The position numbers and the translations under genes were made by a program. The notes beneath the pieces were generated by a model. It did no database searches and was not told the origin of the DNA. It saw only the letters and a list, made by a program, of their open reading frames with translations. From Chloroflexota bacterium (lineage in GTDB: Bacteria > Chloroflexota > Ktedonobacteria > Ktedonobacterales > Ktedonobacteraceae), in NCBI GenBank assembly GCA_902810755.1, contig CADDYT010000005.1, positions 50,319 through 114,318 on the forward strand: a DNA stretch of 64,000 nucleotides. Reading direction: 5' to 3'. Of this stretch, positions 1 to 9,048 are shown in pieces. Every line of letters starts with the position of its first letter. The stretch's first letter is position 1.

Positions 1-30
1 GATTCTTGTAGAAACACAAAGGAGGTTATG

Positions 31-738
31 ATGACGACACACGACCATTCACAAGTGGATGCAACAAGTGAGACGGCGGAGGAAACACCAACGTCTTTTT
101 GTCACAATGACAGCCAGTCGATGCCACTGACCGCCAGAGGTGAGGCCACGCGCAGGCGCCTGCTGGACGCCGCCGAGGCCGTCTTCGGGGAACTAGGCTA
201 CTACGAAGCGAGTGTGTCAGAGATTACCAGGCGCGCGGGGGTCGCGCAGGGAACCTTTTATATCTACTTTCACTCCAAGCGCGAGATCTTCGTTGAGCTG
301 GTGGAAGACCTGGGGAAAAGTTTTCGTCAGGCGACGAGAGCGGGTATGGAAGGTTCCACCGATCGGTTAGAAGCAGAGCGGCATGGCTTCGCAGCCTTCT
401 TCGAGTTCGCAAGGCTCCATCGCCATATCTATACGATTGTACAGGAGGCGGAGCGTGTTGCGCCCGAGGCGGCGCAGGCCTACTACCAGGGGATCAGTCG
501 CGGCTATGTGCGCGGCTTGCAGGCCGCGATGGAGGCCGGGCAGATTCGGTCGATGGATCCGGAAGCACTGGCCTACGCCCTTATGGGGATCGGCCACTTT
601 GTTGCCCTGCGCTGGATCATCTGGCCTCAAGGAGGCGAGATATCGGAGGGAACTCCCCCCCTTCCTGAAGAGGTCTTCAACACCATCATTGAATTCATGA
701 TGCACGGATTGGCTAAGCCTGCTGACGAGGGCAAATGA
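31..738 (+). CDS. TetR/AcrR family transcriptional regulator
   Basis: A TetR-type DNA-binding repressor, 235 residues, that would bind an operator as a dimer and release it on ligand binding. Residues about 36-88 form the canonical helix-turn-helix (LLDAAEAVFGELGYYEASV, then TRRAGVAQGTFYIYFHSKRE). The remainder is an all-helical ligand domain with no clue to the ligand. An in-frame ATG at 28 is also possible, but the AGGAGG at 20-25 leaves it only 2 nt of spacing, so the ATG at 31 is preferred. The first 33 residues are a polar, low-complexity extension. The target cannot be named: the next gene is 285 bp away and convergent. Family call is secure; regulated function is unknown. Confidence 0.93.
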   Translation: MTTHDHSQVDATSETAEETPTSFCHNDSQSMPLTARGEATRRRLLDAAEAVFGELGYYEASVSEITRRAGVAQGTFYIYFHSKREIFVELVEDLGKSFRQATRAGMEGSTDRLEAERHGFAAFFEFARLHRHIYTIVQEAERVAPEAAQAYYQGISRGYVRGLQAAMEAGQIRSMDPEALAYALMGIGHFVALRWIIWPQGGEISEGTPPLPEEVFNTIIEFMMHGLAKPADEGK

Positions 739-757
739 TCAAATCAGTGAGAAGTGC

Positions 758-793
758 CAGGACCGGTGAAATTTCGGGTCTTCCTGCTTTTTT
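758..793 (+). terminator. Candidate rho-independent terminator of the TetR gene
   Basis: An imperfect hairpin (CAGGACC pairing with GGTCTTCCTG through a bulge) is followed by a run of six T. It lies 20 nt after the TetR stop. The rest of the gap to 1022 shows nothing recognisable. Confidence 0.4.
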
Positions 794-1022
794 GGTGAAG
801 CGTTGTGAAAAACGCCTGGTTGCTCTCTGAGCGTGGAAAAATCATAGGAGTTGTGCGAAAAAGCCACAGAAGCCATTGTACATTGTTGAGCTTCATTAGC
901 CTCTCAGGTCATTTCATCATTCAGTTTACAGGGAGGCGCGAAACGCTTGTCGTCGAAAGCCTCTGACAGGCTAAATCAACCCATCAGTTTAGTTCGATCT
1001 CTTTTCGTACAGCCTCTAGCTG

Positions 1023-3434
1023 TTACTCGAAACGGAGAATAAGTCGGTCGTCGAGCGCCGCAGGCTTGCGGGAGGTGACCAGTTGCAGATCGCTGCGCCT
1101 CTCCACATCATAATCCCGGTCGGGGGCTACCGCCCGCGGGCCAGTTATGGCGATGGCATCCTGAGGCTGTGTCAGGCGAAACTCGATAGCTCCCTGCGCC
1201 CTCCCCACTATCTCGGCTGTGGAGTAGGCGATGTTTGCACCGCCTATAGAGAGGTTCAGTGGCAGCATCAATCCCTCTCTGCGCCGCAGCAGCAGAGGAC
1301 GCCCCCCGAACAGTGGTTGCTTGTGTTCGGTGATGTGGATCTCCTTGTCGAAACCTTCCAGGTTCAGGATGTGCAGGAACCTCTCCCCTGCCTCTGATGC
1401 AGAGGTGGTCATGAAGATGCCCTGGTACTTGCAGTCGTGGTTCAGACCAGCCCAAACCCCGAGCCTCTCCAGGACTGCCTGGAACAGAGAGATGTCGCAG
1501 GGGTAGGCCGCCGAGATCACCACGGCGCGTCCCTGTCCGGTCGCGATATCAAAGCCGCAGGCCTTGCCGGTTCCCACAGCGCTCAGGAGTACCTCGCCCC
1601 TGGTTGGCTCGAAGAACTGGGCGTAGTGGGTGCGTACCTCAGGGCGCGGAGCTGCCCAACCCTCGGCACGCAACGACAGGTAGTAATGATCGGTAGCCTT
1701 ACACGACCCGGCAGTCCTCAGACCCAGAGCGCCAGCGAGTACCTCTGCCTGCCTGCCCTCCATATCGAACAGCGGCACCTCCCCATAGAGCAGCAGATTC
1801 CCCCCTGTCTGCAGATAGTCCACCAGCTTGCGCTGGAGCGCACTGTCCATGTATCTGGCTGAAGGCAACACCAGCACCGGAGTCGTCTGCGGATCGAGTG
1901 GCCTGCTCTGTACGTCCATAGCCCCAAAGCGGTAGCAGGCGAGCAGCATGGCTCTGGCGAGCGTCTCCCATGCGTCCATGCCCCGGTTGGCCTCCAGGTT
2001 CCCCACGATCTCGTTCATCCTTTTGCTCGACGGGTACCTGTATTCAGTCATATAGTAGTCGGGGATGAAGGCGAAAGCCATCGGGTCATGTTCCTCGTGC
2101 ATAATCGCAAGCTTGTCGGCGACAGTCGAGATCACCCTGTTGACGCTTGCCAGCGACCGGTACGAGTAGTTGATTCTCCCCTCAGGGTCTACCGGGGCCG
2201 CGACCCCATGTCGCTCGCCAGTGAAGGCTATGCGATCATTGCCGTCGTCGACGGGAACCGGGAGGTGATAGTTGATGCCTCCGCAGAAGAGGTAATAGTT
2301 GAGCAGCCTGTTGCCCTGGGCAACGCACAGGCGAGCTTTGAAGTCGGCTGTCGAGGGGTCGTGACGGCTGGCGTTGCTCCCGCCGTAGTCGCCGTTGCCG
2401 CACTCGAACTCTACAGAGGTCAGGGGCTGGTCGGGTCTGTTGACAGCAGCCATGAAAGCGTTGAGCAGATAGAGATCCTGGAAGTTGTGTACCTGCAGTT
2501 CGCCCAGGTAGTGGTCCGAGCCGGCCACGTAGCCCGGAGCCTGGGTGTAAGCTTCGTACAACTGGCTGATGCCGATCGGGAAGCTAAGGCCGCGCCCCGC
2601 ATCGGTGCCGTGGATGTTGACGATAAACGGCACGCCGCTCACCCCAAACTCCTCGGCGTAGCTACGCAGGACGGCCACATAGCGGGCGAAGCGGTCTCTC
2701 ATATAATGACCGAGATCGCGGAGCAATCCGGCGGCGAACTCCTCCCTGGGCGAACGCAGTTCGGCATTCCGTATTCGGGCATCATCCAGCGCGAATGGGT
2801 AGCGTTCCCTGAGTGTTTCAGGGGCGTAGCGTCGGCGCAGCCAGCGGGTGAAGTCTTCCAGCATATTATCTGTGAGATCAGGGCTGTTACTGACCCAGGA
2901 GAGCATACCCACCTCATTATCGAGTTGTACGGCGATAACGTTGCCGCCCCTATTATAGAGACGAGGGGCTATCACCTGCATCACATGGCTGTACCAGTGG
3001 CGGGTCTCCTGCAGGAAGGCGGGCGCCAGGTAGTCAACGGCGCGGGTCGGGGCTGGTCGGCTATCCCAACCGACCGGTATGATCTCTGGATGCCTGGTGT
3101 AGAGCCAGAAGGGCAGCCCCTCATTTTTCATCTCAGCCATAACAAAGGGACCGGGGCGCACGAAGAAATAGAGGCCGTTATGCCTGCACATGTCTATAAA
3201 CCCACCCAGGTCGAGTTCCGGGCGAGTCTTGCCTTCCAGATCAACTTGCCCCTCAAACGGTTCGTGGCACAACCAGGGGACATAGGAAGCGACGGCGTTA
3301 CAGCCAGCCGCCTTCAGCTTATCGATGCGGTCCTGCCATTCCTGACGCTTGAGACGAAAATAGTGGACCTCGCCTGCGAGAAGAATGCGGGCCTGGCCGT
3401 CTATCACGATCTGCCTGTCTGTGATCTCGATCAT
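1023..3434 (-). CDS. Glycoside hydrolase family 35 beta-galactosidase
   Basis: A retaining beta-galactosidase of 803 residues. The N-terminal (beta/alpha)8 barrel has the GH35 hallmark IVIDGQARILLAGEVHYFR at residues 9-27 and the hinge YVPWLCHEPFEG. The probable acid/base is Glu174 (AVQLDNEVG) and the probable nucleophile Glu342 (SVEFECGNG). There is no signal peptide, so it should act on imported sugar in the cytoplasm. The reading frame stays open upstream to 3599, but the ATG at 3434 starts the conserved domain and has GGGAGG 5 nt before it. It is divergent from the ROK repressor and next to an ABC sugar importer, so co-regulation is likely. Linkage specificity cannot be read from sequence. 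Confidence 0.92.
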   Translation of the reverse strand: MIEITDRQIVIDGQARILLAGEVHYFRLKRQEWQDRIDKLKAAGCNAVASYVPWLCHEPFEGQVDLEGKTRPELDLGGFIDMCRHNGLYFFVRPGPFVMAEMKNEGLPFWLYTRHPEIIPVGWDSRPAPTRAVDYLAPAFLQETRHWYSHVMQVIAPRLYNRGGNVIAVQLDNEVGMLSWVSNSPDLTDNMLEDFTRWLRRRYAPETLRERYPFALDDARIRNAELRSPREEFAAGLLRDLGHYMRDRFARYVAVLRSYAEEFGVSGVPFIVNIHGTDAGRGLSFPIGISQLYEAYTQAPGYVAGSDHYLGELQVHNFQDLYLLNAFMAAVNRPDQPLTSVEFECGNGDYGGSNASRHDPSTADFKARLCVAQGNRLLNYYLFCGGINYHLPVPVDDGNDRIAFTGERHGVAAPVDPEGRINYSYRSLASVNRVISTVADKLAIMHEEHDPMAFAFIPDYYMTEYRYPSSKRMNEIVGNLEANRGMDAWETLARAMLLACYRFGAMDVQSRPLDPQTTPVLVLPSARYMDSALQRKLVDYLQTGGNLLLYGEVPLFDMEGRQAEVLAGALGLRTAGSCKATDHYYLSLRAEGWAAPRPEVRTHYAQFFEPTRGEVLLSAVGTGKACGFDIATGQGRAVVISAAYPCDISLFQAVLERLGVWAGLNHDCKYQGIFMTTSASEAGERFLHILNLEGFDKEIHITEHKQPLFGGRPLLLRRREGLMLPLNLSIGGANIAYSTAEIVGRAQGAIEFRLTQPQDAIAITGPRAVAPDRDYDVERRSDLQLVTSRKPAALDDRLILRFE

Positions 3435-3473
3435 CGATGCCTCCCTGTGAGCTAGCTTATCCTCTATCGAAAC

Positions 3474-3502
3474 TTTAGAATTTGCTGAGAAATTTATCTC
3501 AA
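3474..3502 (-). promoter_or_regulatory. Candidate sigma70 promoter of the GH35 gene
   Basis: On the minus strand TTGAGA (3502-3497) and TCTAAA (3479-3474) are separated by 17 bp. A small inverted repeat, GAGA-6-TCTC at 3487-3500, lies across the -35/spacer region and could be an operator half. The -10 match is only 4 of 6. Confidence 0.35.
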
Positions 3503-3525
3503 GCCCAATTATTACCGATATGAGG

Positions 3526-3554
3526 TTGACGGCTCCTCTGTTTGTCAGTATAAT
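3526..3554 (+). promoter_or_regulatory. Strong sigma70 promoter of the ROK regulator
   Basis: TTGACG at 3526-3531 and a perfect TATAAT at 3549-3554 are separated by exactly 17 bp. The predicted start, near 3561, leaves a leader of about 32 nt. It lies between two divergent genes, so a repressor bound here would control both. Confidence 0.65.
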
Positions 3555-3592
3555 ATTTTCAATGAAAAAAGTATAGCCGAGAGTAGAGGGAA

Positions 3593-4894
3593 ATGTCAAG
3601 CTACAAAGCCAGCAGTCGCGGTGGCCTGGGGCGCACCGGCAACCGCGATCTGATGAAAGAGATTAACCTGAACATTGTGTTCAACTTGATCAGAAGCCAG
3701 GGGCCGATGTCGCGCAGCGAGATTGCCCGGCACACCGGTCTCAGCGTGGGAGCGGTGACAGGTCTGACTGGCGAGTTGCTCGCCTCGGCCTTCATTCGCG
3801 AAGTGGGCAAAGGCCAATCGAAGGTTGGGCGTCCATCGATGTCCCTTGCCCTTAATCCCTCTGCGAGCTTCGTCGTAGGCATCAAGCTTGTCGAGCAATC
3901 CAGTATCAAGCCTGCCGAGCAATCCATAGTGGTGGCAGTCACTGATCTGGGGGCCGCCGTTGTCCACAGCAGACTCACCCCGGCGAACGACTTGCCAGAC
4001 CCGCAGGCCGCCATCGAGGCTATCATACAGGCGGTGGAGACCTCCCTTGAGGAGTCAGCCGTCCCCAGATCCAAGGTGATGGGTATCGGCATCGGCCTGG
4101 GCGGCGTGATCGACAGCCAGCAGGGCATCTGCTGCTACTCTCCCACCCTCGGCTGGCGGCAGGTGCATCTAGCACAGTTGATTGAGCAGCGTTTGCACTT
4201 GCCAGTGTATATCGAAAACGATGTCAACACTCTGACCATAGCTGAGCAGTGGTTTGGTGCAGGCAGGGGACTGTCGGACTTTCTGGTAGTCACCATCGGT
4301 AGTGGCATAGGGATGGGGGTCGTCGCTAACGGCCAGATTTACCGGGGATCAGGCGGAGGGGCAGGTGAGTTTGGGCATCTCACCCTCCAGCCGGGCGGGC
4401 CGCAATGCGCATGCGGCAAATTCGGCTGCCTTGAGGCGCTGGCTGCAGACCCGGCGGTAGTCAGGATGGCCCGCGAGGCGCTGGAGGCGGGAAAGAACAC
4501 GGCCATCGCTCAGGTCGTTCAGAGCGCCGACCTGTTGACGTTCGATCACATCGCCCAGGTTGCTAGCCTGAGCGATGAGGTGGCGCTGGAAATCCTGGTC
4601 GAGGCGGGCCGCTGGCTCGGCCTCGGTCTTTCGTACCTGGTCAACCTGTTCAGTCCACAACTGATAGTACTGTCGGGTGAGGGTACCCGAACAGGCGATG
4701 CCCGCATAGAATCGGCTCGCCAAACGATGAGGCAGCATATTTTCAACGGGCTGGACAAAAGCCCGGACCTGGTGGTGAAGCCGCTGGGCGAAGAGGCCTG
4801 GGCGAGGGGAGCGGCTTGCGTGGTATTGAACGAATTGTTCAAGCACCCGATCAATAGAGACCAACGGGCAAGTCTTGCGCTGGGGATTACCTGA
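3593..4894 (+). CDS. ROK family transcriptional repressor (NagC/XylR type)
   Basis: A sugar-responsive repressor of 433 residues. Residues about 25-75 form a winged helix-turn-helix (SRSEIARHTGLSVGAVTGLT). The ROK kinase-like domain follows, with the EFGH motif (Glu259-His262) and the zinc-binding CACGKFGCLE (Cys272, Cys274, Cys279). The effector is probably a mono- or disaccharide. It is divergent from the GH35 gene and faces the ABC importer, so it is the likely local regulator of this locus. The ATG at 3593 follows GAGGG by only 2 nt; Met21 is a possible alternative. An insertion of about 8 residues after residue 100 (EQSSIKPAEQ repeats part of itself) is slightly unusual. Confidence 0.93.
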   Translation: MSSYKASSRGGLGRTGNRDLMKEINLNIVFNLIRSQGPMSRSEIARHTGLSVGAVTGLTGELLASAFIREVGKGQSKVGRPSMSLALNPSASFVVGIKLVEQSSIKPAEQSIVVAVTDLGAAVVHSRLTPANDLPDPQAAIEAIIQAVETSLEESAVPRSKVMGIGIGLGGVIDSQQGICCYSPTLGWRQVHLAQLIEQRLHLPVYIENDVNTLTIAEQWFGAGRGLSDFLVVTIGSGIGMGVVANGQIYRGSGGGAGEFGHLTLQPGGPQCACGKFGCLEALAADPAVVRMAREALEAGKNTAIAQVVQSADLLTFDHIAQVASLSDEVALEILVEAGRWLGLGLSYLVNLFSPQLIVLSGEGTRTGDARIESARQTMRQHIFNGLDKSPDLVVKPLGEEAWARGAACVVLNELFKHPINRDQRASLALGIT

Positions 4895-5270
4895 CCGGTG
4901 CTGAATTCGCCCGCCGAATCTCTGGTGTGAGAGATGCAAGGGATGAGCTGAATCGCAATCAAAAAGGTAAGCCGATTTATCGACCGTCACGTCAGACAGC
5001 ACCGGTTGCAGGCGAACAACCGGGTAGGAGAGGAACCAGAAGGAGGTGAGCCGCGAGAGATTAAGCTGGGTCGATCGTTGGACAACCGCAGAACAAAGGC
5101 AACATCACCGCTTTTTTGGCTGGCCCAGCTACTCAGTTGAAATGTGGCATTTTCAGCAGAAGAGAAGGCAGCATCGAGTACCGCGGGCGTCTACTCAGGC
5201 AACGCGGGTTATCCTGAGAACGGCCCTTTGTCGAGAGGGCTAAGGATTGATCTAAGGCGGAGGCAAAGCG
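4895..5270 (+). other. 376-bp gap before the ABC operon
   Basis: No convincing gene. It holds a 10-bp perfect inverted repeat (ACCGGTGCTG at 4894-4903 and its complement at 4997-5006). A full-length Shine-Dalgarno sequence, AAGGAGGTGA, lies at 5040-5049 with no suitably spaced start codon after it. A GCCCT/AGGGC hairpin sits at 5223-5240 just before the next gene. It is probably leader and regulatory DNA for the transporter operon. Confidence 0.4.
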
Positions 5271-6923
5271 ATGGTCAAACGACGTAGTTTCTTCATTCCC
5301 TTTACATCTCTACTACTTTTGTTGATACTCGTTCTTCCCGCGTGCGGAGGCCCGCAGAAACAGGGGGCAACACAGCCTGTTGGCGGGACAGGTATGATTG
5401 CTAACCTCGATGCAGCCGGATTTGGCGGCGGGGATAACCCGCAGGTCAACTACAATCCCTTCTCGCCCAATGCCCTGTTAGGCGGGGTCAGCTATCTCTA
5501 CGAGCCGCTCATGGTCGAGAACAGCTATACCTGTCAGGTACAGCCCTGGCTAGCTACCGCCTATACGTGGCAAAACCCGGAAACGCTCATCTTCACTATC
5601 CGACAGGGTGTGAAGTGGAGTGATGGCCAGCCCTTTGGACCCGCAGATGTGGTCTTCACCTTGAATATGATGCAGAAGTACCCCGCGCTCGATACCAATG
5701 GCCTCTGGCAGAGCTTGAGCGGCGTCACTCAACAGGGTACCGATCAGGTTGTCCTCAAGTTCAAGGTGCCATCAGTACAGGTGTTTCAGCGCATACTCAA
5801 TCAGCCTATTGTCTCCCAGCACATCTGGTCGAAGGTCGCCGACCCGGTTACCTTTACCGATCCGACCCCGGTTGTCACCGGCCCATTCACGGTTCAGAGC
5901 TTCAACCAGGAAGAGCTGGTACTCCAGCGCAATCCGAATTACTGGCAGGCTGATAAGATCAAGGTCGAACACCTCACCTTTCACAAGACCCTTTCTAATC
6001 AGGTTGAAGAGCTCCAGCTAGCACAGGGTGCGTATGATTGGAACGCCATGTTCGTCCCCAGTATCCAGCAGACCTATGTTGCCAGAGACCCCGCACACAA
6101 CCACTACTGGTTCCCGCCTGGGGGCGAGATCTCCCTGGGCATGAACCTGACCAGAGCGCCGTTCAACGACGTCGCCTTCCGTCACGCCATGGCCTACGCG
6201 ATCAATCGTCAGGAGATTTCTCAGAAGGCCGAGTTCGGCTATGTCAAACCGGCCAGCCAGACCGGTCTGTCGGTACCGGGCCAGGTGAGCTTCATCCCTT
6301 CCGATATACCGAACATGGGGATCTTCCCTTTCGACCCGCAGAAGGCCCTCACCATTCTCAACCAGGCAGGCTACACAAAGGATGCCAGCGGCAAGATACT
6401 GGGGAAAGATGGCAAGCCGATTACTATCACCTTCCTGGTGCAGAACGGCTGGACCGACTGGATTCAGGCTGCCCAGGTCATCCAGAATAACCTCAATGCC
6501 CTGGGCCTGACGGTGAACGTACAAACGCCATCGCCAGATATCGTGTCCTCGCGCGCCGCCGCAGCCGACTACGATATGCTGTTCAGCGTACATGGCGGCT
6601 CCTGTAACATGTACGACAACTACAACTACCTCAACAGTCGGGTATCGCCGACTGTGAACTACCTCCACTTCAAGGATCCGGCGGTTGACAAGATGCTTGA
6701 CCAGCTTCAGCAGGCCTTAACCTCTGACCAGCAAAAGGCTGCTGTGGCGCAACTGGTCGAGTACAGCTACCAGCATTTCCCGGACGTACCGCTCTGGTAT
6801 GGCGCGAACTGGTTCGAGTTCAGCACTAAGAGAGCAGTAGGCTGGCCTGATGCTAGCAATCCGTATGCCATGCCCGGCGATATCCTGCTCATCATTACTC
6901 ACTTGAGGCAAAGTCTGGGCTAG
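5271..6923 (+). CDS. ABC transporter substrate-binding lipoprotein, SBP family 5
   Basis: The extracellular binding protein of a peptide/oligosaccharide-type importer, 550 residues. A lipoprotein signal peptide ends in the lipobox LPAC with the lipidated Cys at 25, so it is anchored on the outer face of the membrane. SBP5 features follow: LATAYTWQNPETLIFTIRQG, VKWSDGQPFGPADVVFTLNM, and a C-terminal block ending in SYQHFPDVPLWYG. GGAGG lies 7 nt before the ATG. SBP5 proteins bind peptides, nickel or oligosaccharides. The surrounding glycosidases and ROK regulator make an oligosaccharide ligand the better guess here. Confidence 0.93.
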   Translation: MVKRRSFFIPFTSLLLLLILVLPACGGPQKQGATQPVGGTGMIANLDAAGFGGGDNPQVNYNPFSPNALLGGVSYLYEPLMVENSYTCQVQPWLATAYTWQNPETLIFTIRQGVKWSDGQPFGPADVVFTLNMMQKYPALDTNGLWQSLSGVTQQGTDQVVLKFKVPSVQVFQRILNQPIVSQHIWSKVADPVTFTDPTPVVTGPFTVQSFNQEELVLQRNPNYWQADKIKVEHLTFHKTLSNQVEELQLAQGAYDWNAMFVPSIQQTYVARDPAHNHYWFPPGGEISLGMNLTRAPFNDVAFRHAMAYAINRQEISQKAEFGYVKPASQTGLSVPGQVSFIPSDIPNMGIFPFDPQKALTILNQAGYTKDASGKILGKDGKPITITFLVQNGWTDWIQAAQVIQNNLNALGLTVNVQTPSPDIVSSRAAAADYDMLFSVHGGSCNMYDNYNYLNSRVSPTVNYLHFKDPAVDKMLDQLQQALTSDQQKAAVAQLVEYSYQHFPDVPLWYGANWFEFSTKRAVGWPDASNPYAMPGDILLIITHLRQSLG

Positions 6924-7052
6924 GAGCCAACCAGGAGGGTGTGCGCTCAACCCATGTACACCCTCCGCTTTACTGCTCTCGTGTGGCCGAGTCGTCAACT
7001 TTCGCGTGGGAGAATGAGATATTCCTCCACCGCTCTCTGAGAGGAACCCACT

Positions 7053-8045
7053 ATGCGCTACTACATCCGACGGTTCGTATTTTTCCTGCTGACGCTGTGG
7101 GCTGCAGTCACCTTGAACTTCATCATTCCGCGACTGCAGCCTGGCGATCCCGCTGAGGATATTGTACGGCGGCTCGTTGGCCAGAATAAGCCTATCGACC
7201 CGGCCCAGGTGCGTGCCATCCGCCTGATGCTGGGTATACCGAGCGGTAACATCTTTCAACAATACATCGACTACCTGGGGACACTGGTCCATGGGCAGTT
7301 CGGGATCTCGTATACCTACTTTCCTTACCCGGTACTTTCCTTGATCGGCCAGTCGATCTTGTGGACCCTGGGCCTCGTGCTGACCACCAATATCATCGGC
7401 TTCGTCATCGGCAACATCCTGGGGGCCTTCGCAGCCTGGAGGCGCAACAGCGCCTTCGACTCCTTCGTCAGCGTCGGCCTGAACTTTGTCGGTACGCTGC
7501 CGTACATGTGGATCGCCCTGGTACTGTTGTTCGTCTTCGCCTTCCAGCTCCAGTGGCTGCCGATAGGCGGCGGCTTCAGCGAGACCTCGACACGCCAGCT
7601 CAGCTGGGGTTACGCGTGGGATATCATCGTACATGCCACGCTGCCGGCTCTCTCACTGCTCATCACCGGGCCGATCGGCTGGATCATGGGCATGCGCAAC
7701 AATATGGTGCAGACGCTGCGCGAGGACTACACCCGGCTGGCCGTTGCCAAGGGGCTGAAACCCTGGAAGGTAGCCTTGCTCTACAGTGCTCGCAACGCGA
7801 TCCTACCCAATGTCACCGGCCTGGCTCTGTCGCTCGGTGGCATCCTGGGTGGAGTTGTCCTGGTAGAATCGGTGTTCGATTATCCTGGTATGGGCCGGTT
7901 GTTTTTCGACGCGATTGGCAACCGCGACTACCCGTTGATGCAGACCATTTTTCTCTTCTCCGTAGTGGCCACGCTGCTGGCCAATCTATTCGCGGATTTC
8001 GTTGTTGGTTGGCTTGATCCACGGGTGCGCAAAGGAGAACATTAA
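7053..8045 (+). CDS. ABC transporter permease, DppB/OppB type
   Basis: An integral membrane permease of 330 residues with about six transmembrane segments. It starts with the family-typical RRFVFFLLTLWAAVTLNFII. The EAA loop that docks on the ATPase is visible around residues 225-258 (DYTRLAVAKGLKPWKVALLY). Its stop codon directly abuts the start of the second permease. The 130-bp gap after the binding protein holds no gene. It pairs with the following DppC-type permease to form the pore of the oligosaccharide or peptide importer. Confidence 0.93.
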   Translation: MRYYIRRFVFFLLTLWAAVTLNFIIPRLQPGDPAEDIVRRLVGQNKPIDPAQVRAIRLMLGIPSGNIFQQYIDYLGTLVHGQFGISYTYFPYPVLSLIGQSILWTLGLVLTTNIIGFVIGNILGAFAAWRRNSAFDSFVSVGLNFVGTLPYMWIALVLLFVFAFQLQWLPIGGGFSETSTRQLSWGYAWDIIVHATLPALSLLITGPIGWIMGMRNNMVQTLREDYTRLAVAKGLKPWKVALLYSARNAILPNVTGLALSLGGILGGVVLVESVFDYPGMGRLFFDAIGNRDYPLMQTIFLFSVVATLLANLFADFVVGWLDPRVRKGEH

Positions 8046-9044
8046 ATGGACACGCAAGACCGCAAACTCCCAGAGGCAGCGAAACACGAGGCAATCACAT
8101 CTCCACAGGGCTCGGTCTCAGCGGTTCCGGACATCTCCATGGCAGAGCCTGCGCGGGACGAAACCGCACCGCAAATAACTAAAAAGCGCCGCCGCATGCC
8201 GAGCATGCCGGAGTGGTTCGAGGTTCTCTGGAGCAACCGCAAGGCGCGCGTCGGGCTGATTATGCTCGCTTTCTTTCTCCTGGTGGCAATTTTCGCCGGG
8301 CAGATTACGCCGTACAACCCCAACGATATCAGCTTTGGCCCTTCCGAGCAGCCGAGCTGGCAGCACCTGCTAGGTACCACTCAGGCCGGCCAGGACGTGT
8401 TCTCGCAACTGGTCTACGGCACGCGCACATCTCTCATCGTGGGAGCGCTCGGCGGAGGACTCTCCACCCTGATTGCTCTGGTCATCGGTATGGTGGCCGG
8501 TTATATGGGCGGCATTGTAGACGAGATCCTCTCCTTCCTCATCAATCTCGGCCTGGTCGTACCCGTCTTACCCTTGATGGTCACGATCGCCGCTTACTCT
8601 CCGGTGAAAGGCCCGGCAATCATCATCCTGGTAATCGGCTTCACCAGCTGGGCCTGGGGCGCGCGTTTCAAACGCTCACAGGTGCTGACGTTGCGGGTGC
8701 GTGATTACATCACCTCGGCCCAGTTCGCCGGAGATGGCCCTTTCCGTATCATTTTCCGAGAGATCATGCCAAATATGCTCTCACTGGTGGTACTCAGCTA
8801 CATCGTCGCAGCTATGGGCGCGATCGGGGCGGAAGCCGGCCTGGAGTTCCTGGGTGTCGGTGACCCGAACACGATCAGCTGGGGCATGATGTTGTACTGG
8901 GCCGACAACGGAGGCGCACTCTTCACCGGCCAGTGGGCCTGGCTGATAACACCCGGCCTGGCCCTGGCCGCCCTTACCAGCTGCCTGCTGCTGATTAACT
9001 TCGGCGTCGACGCGCTGAGCAACCCACAGTTGCGGGAGGAGTAA
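8046..9044 (+). CDS. ABC transporter permease, DppC/OppC type
   Basis: The second pore subunit, 332 residues. A cytoplasmic N-terminal tail of about 70 residues is followed by the OppC-type N-terminal segment (NRKARVGLIMLAFFLLVAIF) and LGTTQAGQDVFSQLVYGTRT. About five further membrane segments carry the permease domain (LRVRDYITSAQFAGDGPFRI as EAA loop). The start codon follows the previous stop immediately, with GGAG inside the upstream gene, so the two permeases are probably translationally coupled. The next gene begins 4 nt after its stop. Confidence 0.93.
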   Translation: MDTQDRKLPEAAKHEAITSPQGSVSAVPDISMAEPARDETAPQITKKRRRMPSMPEWFEVLWSNRKARVGLIMLAFFLLVAIFAGQITPYNPNDISFGPSEQPSWQHLLGTTQAGQDVFSQLVYGTRTSLIVGALGGGLSTLIALVIGMVAGYMGGIVDEILSFLINLGLVVPVLPLMVTIAAYSPVKGPAIIILVIGFTSWAWGARFKRSQVLTLRVRDYITSAQFAGDGPFRIIFREIMPNMLSLVVLSYIVAAMGAIGAEAGLEFLGVGDPNTISWGMMLYWADNGGALFTGQWAWLITPGLALAALTSCLLLINFGVDALSNPQLREE

Positions 9045-9048
9045 CACC

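Noticed and set aside
981..991. ccatcagttta near the GH35 gene as a third copy of the 31-bp inverted repeat
   Set aside because: Only 11 bases match and the surrounding sequence diverges; chance is likely.
2088..3455. Long open frame antisense to the GH35 gene
   Set aside because: It mirrors a well-supported glycosidase gene, has no ribosome-binding site and no recognisable domain; it is a GC-rich shadow frame.
5046..5243. Short open frame starting with GTG in the gap before the ABC operon
   Set aside because: The GTG lies inside the Shine-Dalgarno-like sequence itself and the product has an unprotein-like composition.
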